From Liquidambar formosana (taxonomy: Eukaryota; Streptophyta; Magnoliopsida; Saxifragales; Altingiaceae), in assembly GCA_039720395.1 (NCBI GenBank), contig CM077831.1:15058982-15122981 (forward strand): a DNA stretch of 64,000 nucleotides, in the 5' to 3' direction. The position numbers and the translations under genes were made by a program. A model generated the notes under the pieces. That model was not told the origin of the DNA and made no database searches. It saw only the letters and a program-made list of their open reading frames with translations. The first letter of the stretch is position 1. Each line of letters starts with the position of its first letter. Positions 11,501-22,648 of this stretch are shown here, in pieces.

Positions 11501-14500
11501 TACCACTCTTTTTTTTTTTTTTTTTTTTTAATAATAATTATGTGGTGTGTTGTCTGCTATGGCACATACATAAAAATAAAAAATAAAAAATAAAAAAAAA
11601 AACCTCTTATAATGAAAGTGTTATGAAGAACAACGCTTTCATTTTTATTTTTATTTTTATTTTTCCCTCCTCCATACGGCACTTTGATGCTCATCAGGCA
11701 TCAGCGAGGCTGTAAATAAACCATGGATTGTAGTGTTATCCAAGTGTAACACAGGCTCTCAACCCCCAAAAAGTTAATATTCTTTAATTCGAAATGAATT
11801 GTGAGTCTCTGTTTCTAATTACCCACTGGTATGAATCCCAAGAAGCGGAGTAACTTGCTGGAGCAGGACCGGAAGTGGCAATGGCAGATGTTCAACATGA
11901 ATCGTAAATCTCTCTAGTATATTTAGTGCCTGTTTGGATGAGATTCTGGGAGGCCCAAAATCTCTTATGATGGCCCATAATCACTTTTAAGAGTGTTTGG
12001 ATAAAAAATGAGAAAAGTGATTGTAAGCCCAAAATAGATTTTGAGGCCAATTTGCTCAAGCTGCCTCCCCCCTGATTCTGATTCAGCTTCTAATTTAGCT
12101 TCTAATTCTACTTCTGATTCTACTCTGAAGCTATCCCAAACAGGCACTTAATAGGCCAATACCCTTCAGGCTCTGGAGACTATATTTACATTTATATAGG
12201 GCATGTCACCTTTCATTTTGTCTCCCTTTTTGTCCTGAACGAGATATATATATAGATATATTCTGCATTGTGTTCCTCGGTCACGTTGCCCTAATATTCT
12301 TTTCAAGGATCATGTCACCTATGGGCTATGGGTGAGCCTGCTACTTAATGATGATATTTTGGGATTTAGACTAAAATTTTTCTTTGTGCAATGTGTTGAT
12401 CCTCTGTTTGATTAATTTTTCTAGAGCTCCAGGAAAACCACAAACCTAGTTTTGAGAGACACAGCAATTGCCAGTTTCTAGAGATTCAAAGCATGCATTG
12501 GTATTATAAATAAATAAATAAAAAAATGTCCTTCCATAAATAGGAGAGTTGGGACATATTTCTTTCAATTTTATGGCCCCTTCCTGATTGTGCTCGATAT
12601 CCTATTTCACAAGGTTGATTGTTCTTTGCATAGTTAGAATTTGCCAGTTTCTTGTATATATATAAGAAGAAGACTTTATAGTGTATAAGAAGAAGAAGAA
12701 CACGAAGAAGAAAATGAAGAACAAAAGAAGAAAAACATGCTGATCTCAAAGTGAAACCCCGATATAGATGTGGGGGACCTCTACGATAAGAAAAAATCCC
12801 CAAATATCAACCCTAACATCAGAAAAATGAAAAATCCCTATCACATTTAAATTATTTTTCCCAAATCAAAACCCTAATCCCACAAACCCACATCAAATCA
12901 AGCCCTACGAAATCCTAATGTCTCCACCCCATATAAGAAGATGTTGAAGAAAAAGAAGATGATCATGGCGATTCAGATGTTGAAGGAGAAGATGATGTCG
13001 ATCCCATGGGCTGCCGTTGCCATGGCAGCCATGGAGAAAGCTTGAGAAAACCTCCAATGGAGGTTCTAGGGTTTCGGCTGAAGCGTAAGAGGTTTAAAAC
13101 CTCATCATAAGTGTCATGGGCAGCTTCTAGGGTTGAAACCATCATGAGTTCGTTAGGGCTGCCGTGCTCTATGGAGGTGTACATAGGTCATCTTCTTCAT
13201 GCTAGGGTTTCGAGATTCTCATCCTATCTTCATGAAGATTTTTCCTTTTTCCTCTTGATGAAGAAAGATTGGAGATTTTCTCCATCTTGTCAAAGAAGCT
13301 GGGTGACTCTTTCTTGTCCGCAAAAGAGAAAGGGACGACTTTTTCGTTTTTTTTTTTTTTTCTTTGGTGCAAAGCGGGACGACTTTTTCATTTCCTCACC
13401 AGTCACGCTATATGCTTTTGAACCAACTATTCGTTGGACTGATACTATCCTGCTTTTGACCCCATTTCCGGATTAGTGAAGACCACATTTCAAACTACAG
13501 CGGGATTACCAAACACTAGGATGGCAAAATCAGACCGACTTTGCATACGGAAAACCTGGTTTTAGCGATTGCCAAACTGCCCCTTAGTAACATCTAATAA
13601 GCTTTAATATTTTGAACAGGTTTGAATCACTCTTACCTTTTTTCTCTCTTTACATTACTCCTATCAACATCTAATAAATTTTTATATTTTCTATTTACAA
13701 AACCACAAATCTGATAACATAGTGATTTAGATCTGGTCAAAATATAAGAGTTTATTAGATGTTGATAGGAGTAAAATAAGGTTTCAAATCCATAAAAAGG
13801 GCAAAGTAAAGATAATACAAAAAAATTTGACGACTAGCCTCAAATTGCAACTTAACTAATAATTCGGATACTAAATTGAAGCAATTTAAATTTTGGACCC
13901 AAAAGTGAAACTTGACCTAAACTTCAGACCTTAAAGTGCAATTTACCCTTTTTTTTCCACCTTTCCCATTTTACATTTTTCCCATTTTCTTAAAGTCTTA
14001 ATCCTCCCTATAAGAGAGACCCAATACTCTCTTGACATTCCAAAAAATGGAAGCTTATCAAGGACAATTGTAAATTGTATTGAATTGAAATGTGGTTTAT
14101 CAATGGATTATAAATTTTTGTAAATTTTTTTACCCCAAAACCATGAGATAGAAGAAAATGTTAAAGCTAAAGTTCATTCGATTTTTTGAATTAAGAAAAA
14201 ATTCTAACAATCAAAGCTCACTTCCCCCGAACTAAATTCTTAGCCCCTCCCAATGGATTGAACTCTTATACCTTTTTGGAGCCATTGATCTCTTTTAATC
14301 CAACAACTCTTTATCTTTTCAAAATTTTAACTTTAATAACAGATGTGGGTCAAGTAATAGAAAACCCAAAATCGGTTTTGTTCAATTAACCCACTCTCCT
14401 TTCCATTATTATAACTCTCTCTCTCCCTTACCTCTCCAAATAACTCCATCACAAGAGGTCCTTATCTATGCCGGTAAATGGATCATCAACGATAGAGTCT

Positions 14501-17500
14501 TAGAGAGCGGAGATGAGGGATAAGAGCTCATGGGAAGAGAGAGAAGAGGGTAGGCAAGCATCTAGATGATTTGAATTATGAGTTAACAACAACAATTTTA
14601 CAATCCACTGGGGCTAGCCTAGTGGTGAGGGAGGGTGGGGAAACAGGTAGGAGTAGAATAGGTTAGGGGTTTGAACCTCTCCCAATGTACCCCAAAAAAA
14701 CCAATGATTGATCTTTCATGTTTATTTGCATGTCAAATTCACTTCATGTTTTATTACATTTTCATGCATGGCTCATCCCAACGACATCTATTTTGCTTCC
14801 CTCTCTTATTTTTGTCAAAATTGCAGGTGTGAGTCAAAGTTTATTAAGAAGATTGTCGGAGACATTTCGAACAAATTAATTCTCCCATACTTAAATGTTG
14901 CCGGCTATGCAATCGGCATGGAGTCTCGTGTACATGACATAAACATGTTGTTAAGGTTGGAATCATATGATGTTCGCATGGTCGGAATTTGGGGGATTGG
15001 CGGAATAGGTAAGACAACAATTGCAAAAGCAATCTATAACAAAATACGTCACAAATTTGAAGGCAGCAGCTTCCTTGCAAATGTTAGAGAAATTTCAATG
15101 CATACCAACGGTCTAGTGGGTTTACAAGAACAACTTCTTTCTGATATCCTAATGAATGAAAATCGAAACATAAAAATTGTTGACCAAGGAATTGAGGTCA
15201 TAAAACAAAGATTATGGTGTAGAAGAGTTTTTGTTGTTCTTGATGATGTGGACAATTTATCCCAATTGAAGGCATTAGCCATAAGGCGTGATTGGTTTCT
15301 TCCAGGAAGTAGAATCATAGTAACAACTCGAGATGAGTCTTTACTAAAAATGCTAGAAGTGGATGGGATATACATGCCTGAATTATTAAACGACGTTGAG
15401 TCCCTTCAACTCTTGAAGTGGGTTGCCTTTAGAGAAGACCATACTATGAAAGACTATGTGGAGCTTTCAAGGCAATTATTGCGTTATGCTGGCGGGCTTC
15501 CATTAGCTCTTGAAGTTTTGGGTTCTTTCTTTAAAGGCATGAGCGTGCCTGAATGGAAAAGTGCATTGAAGAGTTTAAAAGTAATTCCTCATGATGATAT
15601 TCAATCAAAGCTTAGAATAAGCTTTGATTCATTAAATGATGAAGAGAAGGCCTTATTCCTAGATATTGCTTGTTTCTTTGTTGAAACACACCAAAATTAT
15701 GCAATAATAGAAGGCCAAGGTTTCTTCCCCAGAAATGTGCTTGGGGTTCTATCTCGTCGATGTCTCATAGAAAGTAGATTGGGCTTGTTGAGGATACATG
15801 ACTTGCTTCGAGACATGGGTAAAGATATTGTTCGCAAAGAACACGGTGAGCCTGGGAAACGTAGTAGATTGTGGAGTCATGAGGACGTCCTTGATGTGCT
15901 GACAAATGATATGGTAAGATTCATTTGTATTAAATGACTTATTAATATATGAAATTTATTGGGTAAACGTTAGAATGCAGGATCACGGTAATTAAATTAT
16001 ATATTGAGCTTACAATTTCTTTGGTCTTTAATTAAATTGTAGCATAACACAATGCTAAGAAGACAAATGCATACCACACTCCCTTGACACATTGCACTCC
16101 CTATTAATTGTGTCATGTCATTAAGGGGCAAAACATGTCTTTAGTACCCATTGGTACTGTACTCATCAGTATTATATCTTTACTTGTGAAACGCTCTTTC
16201 TTATCAGGGAACAGAAGCAGTTGAAAGTCTTGCCATAAACTTGCATTCGCCAGGTGACGTACGAGTGAATGCAAAAGCATTTGCAAAGATGAACAGATTG
16301 AGATTGCTTGAACTCAATTATGTACACTTAAGTGGAAGCTATGAATATCTTTCCAAAAGATTGAGATGGTTATGTTGGTTGGGGTTTCCTTTGAAATCTA
16401 TACCGTCGAACTTATTTTTAGAGCAAGTGGTTGTAATTGACATGCGCTATAGCAGCCTAAAACAAGTTTGGAAGGGAAAGAAGGTATGTCTTTTTTTGTA
16501 CATCTTTACTACCTCAATTATAGTATATCATAAGAAAATTAATTTTCCTTTCTTTCATTTTTTAACAACAGATTCTCAAGAAGTTGAAAATTCTTAACCT
16601 CAGTCATTCCTATCACCTAACTGAAACCCCAGACTTCTCAAGATGCACTAGTCTCGAGACGTTGTTGCTTAATGATTGTGCAAGGTTGTTAGAAGTTCAC
16701 CAATCTATTGAATGTCTCAACAAACTTATTGTCTTAAATTTGGAAAACTGCAAAAAGCTTCGGAAGCTACCACTTGGCATTTGGAAGTTGACATCTCTTC
16801 AAAATCTCTCTCTCTATGGTTGCTCAAAATTCGGAAAGCTATCGAAATCGTTGTTTTCACTCTTCTCAGCCCCTCTACAGGGACTAATTCCTATAAAAAC
16901 ATTAAATCTGGCAAACTGTAATCTGTCATATGTTCCGGATGAGCTTGGGAGTTTAATCTCATTGGAAAGGTTGTTACTTGGAGGAAACAACTTTTCTACC
17001 CTACCGAATAGCATGAGTCACCTTTCTCGACTTTGGGACCTTGATTTAATTCAATGTACAAGGCTTCAATCAATCCCAGAGCTTCCAATGAATGTAATAT
17101 TTGTACGAGCAATGGATTGCACATCATTGGAAAGGATATCAACTGGATCATATTTCCGAGACTGGCCACACATTTTCGTAAGTGGTTGCCCCAAACTAGC
17201 TGAGAACACTACTACAGGTAATTACAGAAAGGTACTCTCTCTCTCTCTCTTTAAGATTTATTTGTATTTTAATTTTTTTATCAGCTTCTATAACTCAAGA
17301 ATTGATGGAACAGGATTCAATTGGTGCATTCAGCGTTTCGCTTCCTGGGACGGAGTTTTCTGACTGTTTCAACTGTCGGAGCGTGGGACCAGATTTTTCT
17401 TCTCTTCTGTCCGTAGTTCTAGATCCAAACATTGGAGCGTGGTTTCAACGCAGTGTTCTTGCACACGACAAAGATGAGTTGGATTTCAAATCTGAATACC

Positions 17501-17724
17501 CTTTGCCTTATGAGGTCGAAAATAAAACCGAGGGCATTAAAAAAATGTGTCGCCCGACAATTAAATATTCTCGTCAACGTCAAATGTGGCTACTCAATTT
17601 TCCTTGGCTTCATATGGAAGTTGAGCTTGAAATAGAGCTTTCTGTACAATCGTTGCCTGCTGATTTATTGGTCGTGAACAAGTTGAAGATGAATATGATT
17701 TATGAGGACAATAAGAAGGGTTAG
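5503..17724 (+). CDS. TIR-NBS-LRR (TNL) disease-resistance protein
   Basis: Intracellular immune receptor of the TNL class. Predicted exons are 5503-6032, 14827-15913, 16208-16483, 16572-17217 and 17285-17724. All junctions are GT/AG, and together they give one open frame of 992 codons plus the stop TAG. Domains in order are TIR (residues about 25-170, with SFRGEDTR and putative catalytic Glu99 in WCLDEL), NB-ARC (P-loop GIGGIGKTT near 233, kinase-2 VVLDDVD near 311, GLPLAL near 399, IHDL in the MHD position near 500), then about ten leucine-rich repeats (about 540-840), and a C-terminal C-JID/post-LRR domain beginning VSLPGTEF. Known TNL proteins sense pathogen effectors, and their TIR domains act as NAD-cleaving enzymes upstream of EDS1. 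The exon layout is the usual TNL layout. What is odd is the 8,794-bp first intron, packed with repeats, and a shortened LRR region. I see no frame break, so it may be functional; expression is unknown. Confidence 0.9.
6047..6110. repeat. (AT)n microsatellite followed by poly(T)
   Basis: About 20 AT/TA units at 6047-6089 run into about 20 T residues, just inside the first intron of the TNL gene. Confidence 0.9.
6825..7010. repeat. Dispersed repeat, inverted copy at 13795-13955
   Basis: GGTAAATTGCATTTTAGGGT near 6829 and GTCAAGTTTCACTTT near 6862 recur as reverse complements near 13940 and 13905, in the same order when inverted. The two copies lie 6.8 kb apart in opposite orientation within one intron. 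This looks like a moderately repeated element. Confidence 0.6.
7199..7237. repeat. (TA)n microsatellite
   Basis: About 19 uninterrupted TA units. Confidence 0.95.
7326..7853. mobile_element. Foldback-type repeat element
   Basis: The left end (AATTACATTTTAGTGACCAG near 7333) is matched, reverse complemented, by the right end (GTAATCACCAAAAGGTAATT near 7826-7850). A third related block lies at 7690-7735. The element encloses the tight 145-bp palindrome at 7443-7587. The ends are approximate and I could not fix a target duplication. Confidence 0.5.
7443..7587. repeat. Near-perfect 145-bp hairpin
   Basis: A 59-nt arm (7443-7501) is the reverse complement of 7529-7587 with about three mismatches, around a 27-nt loop. 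It would form a very stable stem if transcribed as part of the TNL intron. It could be a small foldback MITE or a young inverted-repeat small-RNA source. Confidence 0.85.
8488..8548. repeat. Compound (TA)n(GA)n microsatellite
   Basis: About 11 TA units are followed directly by about 19 GA units. Confidence 0.95.
9417..9654. repeat. Tandem duplication, 119 bp period
   Basis: The unit starting TCTTCATTTTTTAAGG at 9417 repeats at 9536 with roughly ten differences, and both copies end CTTCATCTCCTCTA. It is non-coding and intronic. Confidence 0.85.
10691..11342. mobile_element. Non-autonomous hAT-type element, 652 bp
   Basis: Terminal inverted repeats TAGGGGTGTTAATGGTT and AACCATTAACACCCCTA are flanked on both sides by the 8-bp duplication TTATATAC (10683-10690 and 11343-11350), the hAT signature. 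Subterminal regions are full of ACCGAACC/GGTTTGGTTT motifs. There is no transposase. The short frames inside, rich in Phe-Gly or Lys-Pro-Asn, are by-products of the motif repeats. Confidence 0.9.
11926..12147. mobile_element. Tourist-like (PIF/Harbinger) MITE, 222 bp
   Basis: The termini GTGCCTGTTTGG and CCAAACAGGCAC are perfect inverted repeats flanked by TTA on both sides (11923-11925, 12148-12150), the target preference of PIF/Harbinger. There is no coding capacity. Confidence 0.85.
13656..13774. repeat. Small foldback repeat
   Basis: CTCCTATCAACATCTAATAA (about 13658-13677) is the reverse complement of sequence near 13753-13772, with further pairing inward. Arms are about 37 bp, separated by about 45 bp. 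Confidence 0.75.
13795..13955. repeat. Inverted copy of the 6825-7010 repeat
   Basis: This carries the reverse complement of the 6825-7010 repeat, for example AAAGTGCAATTTACCC near 13932 and AAAGTGAAACTTGACC near 13901, with clear divergence. Confidence 0.6.
14606..14700 (+). mobile_element. SINE-like tRNA-derived element
   Basis: CACTGGGGCTAGCCTAGTGG holds an A-box (TAGCCTAGTGG). About 55 bp on, GGGGTTTGAACCT matches a B-box, and the tail is CCCCAAAAAAA. It resembles the SINE at 3154-3292. I could not fix a clear target duplication. It lies only 126 bp before TNL exon 2, so it sits near the branch-point region. Confidence 0.6.
14827..15913 (+). CDS. TNL exon 2: NB-ARC domain
   Basis: The acceptor TTGCAG ends at 14826 and the donor ATG|GTAAGA starts at 15914. 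The exon holds P-loop, kinase-2, RNBS-B (GSRIIVTTRD), GLPL and RNBS-D (LFLDIACFFVE) in order. Its end reads ...LWSHEDVLDVLTNDM, the usual close of a TNL nucleotide-binding exon. The MHD motif reads IHD, a common TNL variant. Confidence 0.9.
16208..16483 (+). CDS. TNL exon 3: first leucine-rich repeats
   Basis: This 92-codon exon runs from acceptor TTATCAG to donor AAG|GTATGT, phase 0 at both ends. It begins GTEAVESLAINL and includes a RLRLLELNYVHL repeat and RLRWLCWLGFPLKSIPSNL, conserved at the start of TNL LRR regions. Confidence 0.9.
16572..17217 (+). CDS. TNL exon 4: main leucine-rich repeats
   Basis: The exon starts after AACAG (ILKKLKILNLSHS) and holds about seven LRRs. The donor at 17218 (ACAG|GTAATT) is preferred over the stronger-looking AAAG|GTACTC at 17232, because only the first keeps exon 5 open. 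Between GCSKFGKLSKS and LQGLIPIKTLNLANC the repeat spacing is compressed, as if one or more LRRs had been deleted. Confidence 0.85.
17285..17724 (+). CDS. TNL exon 5: C-terminal C-JID domain
   Basis: The acceptor TATCAG ends at 17284. The exon reads SITQELMEQDSIGAFSVSLP, then GTEFSDCFNCRSVGPDFS, which resembles the post-LRR jelly-roll (C-JID) domain (family pattern G-x-E-x-P-x-W-F). Trp is replaced by Cys in DCF. The stop is TAG at 17722-17724. Confidence 0.85.
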
Positions 17725-18433
17725 ATTCGTTTCCACTTCTGTAGATGGAGCTTTGGATAGGTACTTAACCGGAGGTTGATTTAATCATTTTAGGAATAGT
17801 CAATTGTGTTTGCTCTCATGTATACAGCCGCACATGCAGAGAACTTGGGATTTATTGTTCACGATCACTTTGACTTGACTCGTACGTACATTTTTGTTGT
17901 CCAAGAAATGATAATGAAATAAATGGTTTTTAATGGTTTGGTCACTCCTTTAATGTTCATAAATGTATGGGAAGGGATCCATTTATACCTAATGTAAGAC
18001 TTTTTTAGTGTTAATATCCTTTTTGTTGGAAAAATAGTTGGCCAATCTAAGTACCTTACTCATGCATGTTATATATTTCATTAATCTTTTTTGGTTGCAA
18101 TGTAATATCAACCCATTGTGGGTGGGGTTTCCTCTGCCTGAGAATGGGGGTGCGTTATGCAAGGACCACCGTGCTGATCATCGTATCAAGCCATCGATTA
18201 GCCACACCATAGACCATAGCTAATTGATCCCCAACCAATTGGTTAGTCCAATACCAAGCATCCAACCACTTTAATGCCCTGCTTGGTTACAAACTCACAT
18301 TATTAGGCCCGGCGCACATTATCCATTAATTAGGAGTTGTGTCATCTATAAAGTGCCCCAAATTGTAGTTTTAATTGTAAAAGAAGTGTTAGTTTTGGAT
18401 CAAATGCTTCACGATAAATCCAAAGCTTCAGCC
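17725..18433. other. 3' flank of the TNL gene
   Basis: The sequence downstream of the TNL stop has a possible polyadenylation signal AATAAA at 17918-17923. I see nothing else recognisable up to the CACTA element. Confidence 0.4.
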
Positions 18434-18449
18434 ATGCACTACTACAAAA

Positions 18450-19065
18450 ACATTGATAGATGACTGTATTTAACAGTCATCTTTTAGCAAAACAGTCATC
18501 TTTGTTTTTCGAAAAAACAATCATCTCTTCAGGCGTCATCTTTTATCATCAAAAAAGATGACCGTTTTTTACGGTCATCTTTGAGAGTAATAGATGACCG
18601 TTTTTTAAAAACAGTCATATTTGAATCAAAGAAAGAAGATCCTTTATTCATTAACACAGTCATCTTTTGTGCTATAGATGACCGCTAAAAACGGTCATAT
18701 GTTCAACAAAACATGACTGGTTTTATCTTAAAAACAGTCATATATTACTATATAAGATGACTGCTTTTTACAGTCATCTTATGTTCTTAAAAACAGTCAT
18801 ATATTACTATATAAGATGACTGCTTTTCACAGTCATCTTATGTTCTTAAAAACAGTCATATATTACTATATAAGATGACTGTGTGACTGTATAAGATGAC
18901 TGTGTTTCACAGTCATCTTATGTTCTTAAAAACAGTCATATATTACTATATAAGATGACTGTGTGACTGTATAAGATGATTGTTTTTCACAGTCATCTTA
19001 TGCTCTTAAAACCAGTCATCTTATGCATTAAAAGATGACTACAGAAAACAGTCATCTTATCTATG
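18450..19065. repeat. CACTA left subterminal repeats
   Basis: More than twenty copies of AGATGACTG or CAGTCATCTT occur in alternating orientation. From about 18725 to 19010 they are organised into a tandem array of roughly 60-80 bp units containing CAGTCATATATTACTATATA. These are probable transposase-binding sites. Confidence 0.85.
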
Positions 19066-19428
19066 GCACCATTTTTTTTTTTTTTTTTTTTTAATTTTTG
19101 GTGGTATTCATATCCAAAAAATGTCATATACTATTTACTACCCTACAAACCTATTATTAAATTTGATACATCAACCTGTTTATACAAATTACTCAATAAT
19201 TAAATTCTCAATGTGAAATGAAAGAAATTAAGACAAATAAAATAACAAAGGAAATTAAATCACTCATATTAATTATAAAACCATCATTTTCATTTCATTG
19301 GATTACAAGAACAAGGTTTCAAAAGTCATCAACATTCCCTTGACTTAACTAGTGCTACAATATTTTTGATGTTAAAATGAAAAACAAATCAAAAAAGGCA
19401 ACATCCTCATGATATGACGAGGGCTCAC

Positions 19429-19497
19429 TACTTCAGGGTACAAGGAAATGAGCGACTTTACTTCAGCTTCAGTAGTAAGAACGAAATTCTTCAAAAC
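19429..19497 (-). pseudogene. Captured exon resembling a class II formin FH2 segment
   Basis: On the minus strand an acceptor (TTTTCAG) precedes 69 bp encoding 23 residues, VLKNFVLTTEAEVKSLISLY followed by PEV, with a GTGAGC donor after it. The pattern F-(L/V)-x3-EAEV-x-SL-x-SLY resembles an FH2-domain exon of plant class II formins, but the match is short. If read through, the frame ends at a stop about 50 bp later. It lies inside the CACTA element and is too small to be functional alone. Confidence 0.4.
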
Positions 19498-22400
19498 CTG
19501 AAAATTTTGGAATAAATTGTCACATATTTCACACCCAACTCATAGCAGTACTTGAGCATAAAGAAACTACCTTTACAAATAAACAGCCCCCACATTTAAA
19601 TAAATAAATAAATAAAAAAACACGGTCCTCTAAAACCAAATCAAAATATATAATTTTGAACCCATATCATTAGCTTCATACTAGGGCAAGAAATGAACTC
19701 ACTTAGGTCTATCGAAATTAGGAGATGACAAATAGGAAATGAACTCACTAAGGTACAGCTATCAAGTTAATTTGTTCATACAATCTCATCGACTCACTTC
19801 TTTTGGTCATGAGTGAACTCTAATGGCTAATTAATAACCAGGTGAAAAGAGAAAAATTGTAATTGCTTTATAGTTTATACTCTACAAACTAGCTTAATTT
19901 ATATCACTAGCTTGTTAAAAGGTGCAATTCTTCTTTCAATAACCTCACCTTAACTAATTTACTCCCACATTGTGTATTGAATTACATTCTTATTAAATAC
20001 AAGATAAAATGAGAACATATATTAAACCACATTTGCTGTTCCAAGATCACGTTTGTATCATAATCAAAATTTTTTTTCGCCTTCAATCATAAATGAAACT
20101 TCCGTAGTAAATTCCATAGCGCCCGCCAGGAAGATACCATTTCTTATTTTCCCAACTTGACTAAACTTCGTCCGCACACAATGGCTATTTATACAATTGA
20201 AGCAAACTGATTGCCCGCACTTCTCAAAGAACCATTTCTTAGTTATAGAAGAAATGGTTCACAAGGCTTCTCTAATCTTTTTTTTCTTCCTGTTACTTTC
20301 ATTTCAATTGATTCCATATTCTCAAACAGCAGAGACAGCAGCACAGATACCACAAACCAATAAGTGACAGCTGTTTTATGGGTGGTTCTATTTTTCTTGT
20401 AGCTAGCAGCACATAAAGACAAATAAGACACATAATTTCATAAAGCTATCATCAATTCATCATAGCATGATATGTTGTCTATTTTTACTTTTATTATTAT
20501 TATTTTTTAAGTAATAGGTGGTCCACTCATGTATACATGTACTTGTTGCAGCGAGCATTGCGTAAGAATTATAGTTTCTCTTTCTCTTGTTTATCATGCA
20601 TCTTAGTATTGTAGTAGTGCTACATGTACGTTTCTCATTATACAATCCTAGTTTATGCTATTCCTTTGTTGTTATAGCAGAAGAGAAGATGAGTAACCGA
20701 GCGGCGATCAAAGTCAACATTAAAAGTGTCGCTATACCGAGTCCTTCAAAACATGCGCCCTCGTCAGGCCCCATAAGAAAAAAAGAGCAAACAGAACAAG
20801 ACATGCTTTTCAAAAAGGAATGGACAAGAACCTGGGTTGTCAATCAATGGTGCTTTCCATTTCCCCTTGTTGGGATTTTTAATTTTCTGCTGAGAGTGGA
20901 AAGTGTTTTTAGAAAACTGTGATTCTTAGTCATTATACATGTTACTAACTCTTTTTAACACACATGTATAATACTGAACAAGCAATTCAGAACAGCCTAC
21001 TTTTTTTGCATCAAGATCTGGTATCTCCTTCGGGATGTCATCATATCCCTTCAAATAGAGAAAAATAACCAGGTTGATTGTTAACGACATGTTCCTAAAT
21101 GCTAACTTCAAATTAGGTACAATACAAGAAAGATATGGATTTAGGGATATTTACCTTTGGCATCTTATCTTCGAGATAAGTAATGTGGTCTTAAGAAGTG
21201 CATTCTTTGCCAATAGAAATCCACACATCCAAATCACCACAGCACCACCCACTCATACATTTTTACAGTCAAGACTACATAATGTCTCCTCCCGGCATGC
21301 TCCCCTGATCATAAAAGGAAACTACATGTATAAAGTAAATTAGTCCTGTGGAATGGAAAGAAAAATGGTAGCAGTGACGAGCACTCTGGTGCAAGTTTAA
21401 AGCTCTAAAACAATAAAATAAAGACTGAAATAATGGAAGCAAACTAAGGTGACGAAGAAATATTTGAGAAGTATAAACTTTAGCAAAAGATATGAAACTG
21501 AATAAACAAAAAATTTCAAACAATACAAGGTGAGGACAACTCTTTTTTTTTTTTTTTTGATAAGAACATTACAATGTTTGGATAACAATGCCTACATAAG
21601 GGAAAGGGTACCCTATGCTAGGATCTAGATGCAAAGGAAGTTCGCTTCCTGCTGGTGGGGTTGAGCAAAACATAGTACATATCTATAGCCCCTTTTTTAT
21701 GCCTAGGTAGTCCCCCTCTTTAGCACTCTTGTATTCTTACCATGCCTTGCAGCTGTTGATCCTGGCATGTTTCTGTTTTCAAGGTACAAAACAGGATCCA
21801 GTTTAGCAAATAGTTGTTGTTGTTTGTTTTCTCCTGTTGATCTTGTTTTTTTGTTTTTTCCAGTCTTTGTTTGTTTTTCCTGCTTTTTCTGTTTCTCTCT
21901 TTTGCTGAGAGAAAAGAGAAAAGGCCTGATGGTCAGATTTGGGTGCTTTTCCGTGCAGAAAACAATCATGGGGGAGTCTACCTTGGCCCAAATGGCAGCT
22001 GTGAATAAATTCCATGTGTCATTCAACAATGACAAACATAAGCAAATGTTTTAACCATATATAGAGCATAGAAAAGGTAATTATTGGAGGTTAAAAGGAC
22101 AACCTATCAATTGTGAGGAAAACGAAGGCACATTGACACCTTGAGTGTGTAGTGTCTAATGCTTTTTACTCCAGGTATTAGTTGAAACTAGCATATTATT
22201 TACCATGTATTACATATGTCAAAGCTCCCAATCAAGGCTGATTGCAGGTTTATGATTCTATGACTGAATATTGTCTTTGGGGACCAAAATCAGTAGAACG
22301 AACTCATTACTGAATTTCCTTCCTCTAGTTTGATTCAAAAGAGAAAGGTAAATTTCATTTCAGCGTTTTTCTTACCTCCCTGAAAATTAATTAATTAATT

Positions 22401-22648
22401 ATATATAACGCTAATTTTAGAAATATTTATGCAAATCTTTTCAACTTAAATTATATTCTAGAAAATGAGGTCTAATATATAGGCCTTACATCCCGAAGCA
22501 CAGCTTAAAATCACTGGATCAAATACTTACTAATAAAGTGGACTCATAAATCCAAATGAAAAAATTCCCAGAATAGATTGATAAAGAGCAAAAAAAAAAA
22601 AAAAAAAAAAGGAGAACAAATAAATTCAATGGAATTGTAATTGAATAC

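Larger units (their letters stand above)
6033..14826 (+). other. TNL intron 1, 8.8 kb, repeat-filled
   Basis: TNL first introns are usually short, commonly a few hundred bp or less. This one holds at least five separate insertions listed below, several microsatellites and a local tandem duplication. I see no additional gene in 6140-6820, 7860-9410, 9660-10680, 11350-11920, 12150-13650 or 13960-14600. The open stretches there are short and low in complexity. Confidence 0.8.

Noticed and set aside
10999..11531. Open frames of 78-99 codons on both strands
   Set aside because: They arise from GGTTTGGTTT-type motif arrays and T-rich tracts of the hAT-type element; no conserved domain.
13111..13476. 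121-codon + frame in TNL intron 1
   Set aside because: It contains a poly-Phe run from a poly(T) tract and no recognisable domain. It lies within the intron and does not fit the TNL frame.
17218..17235. Alternative TNL exon 4 donor at 17232
   Set aside because: Using it puts exon 5 into a frame with an immediate stop; the donor at 17218 keeps the C-JID domain open.
18725..19010. Regularly spaced repeats that could suggest a CRISPR array
   Set aside because: The repeats alternate in orientation, the spacers are repeats themselves, and they lie just inside a CACTA end in plant DNA.
21703..22054. Overlapping 95-110-codon frames on both strands inside the CACTA element
   Set aside because: Lys/Gln-rich or Phe/Leu-rich complements of a biased tract. 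Possibly an old LINE 3' part, but evidence is too weak to call.
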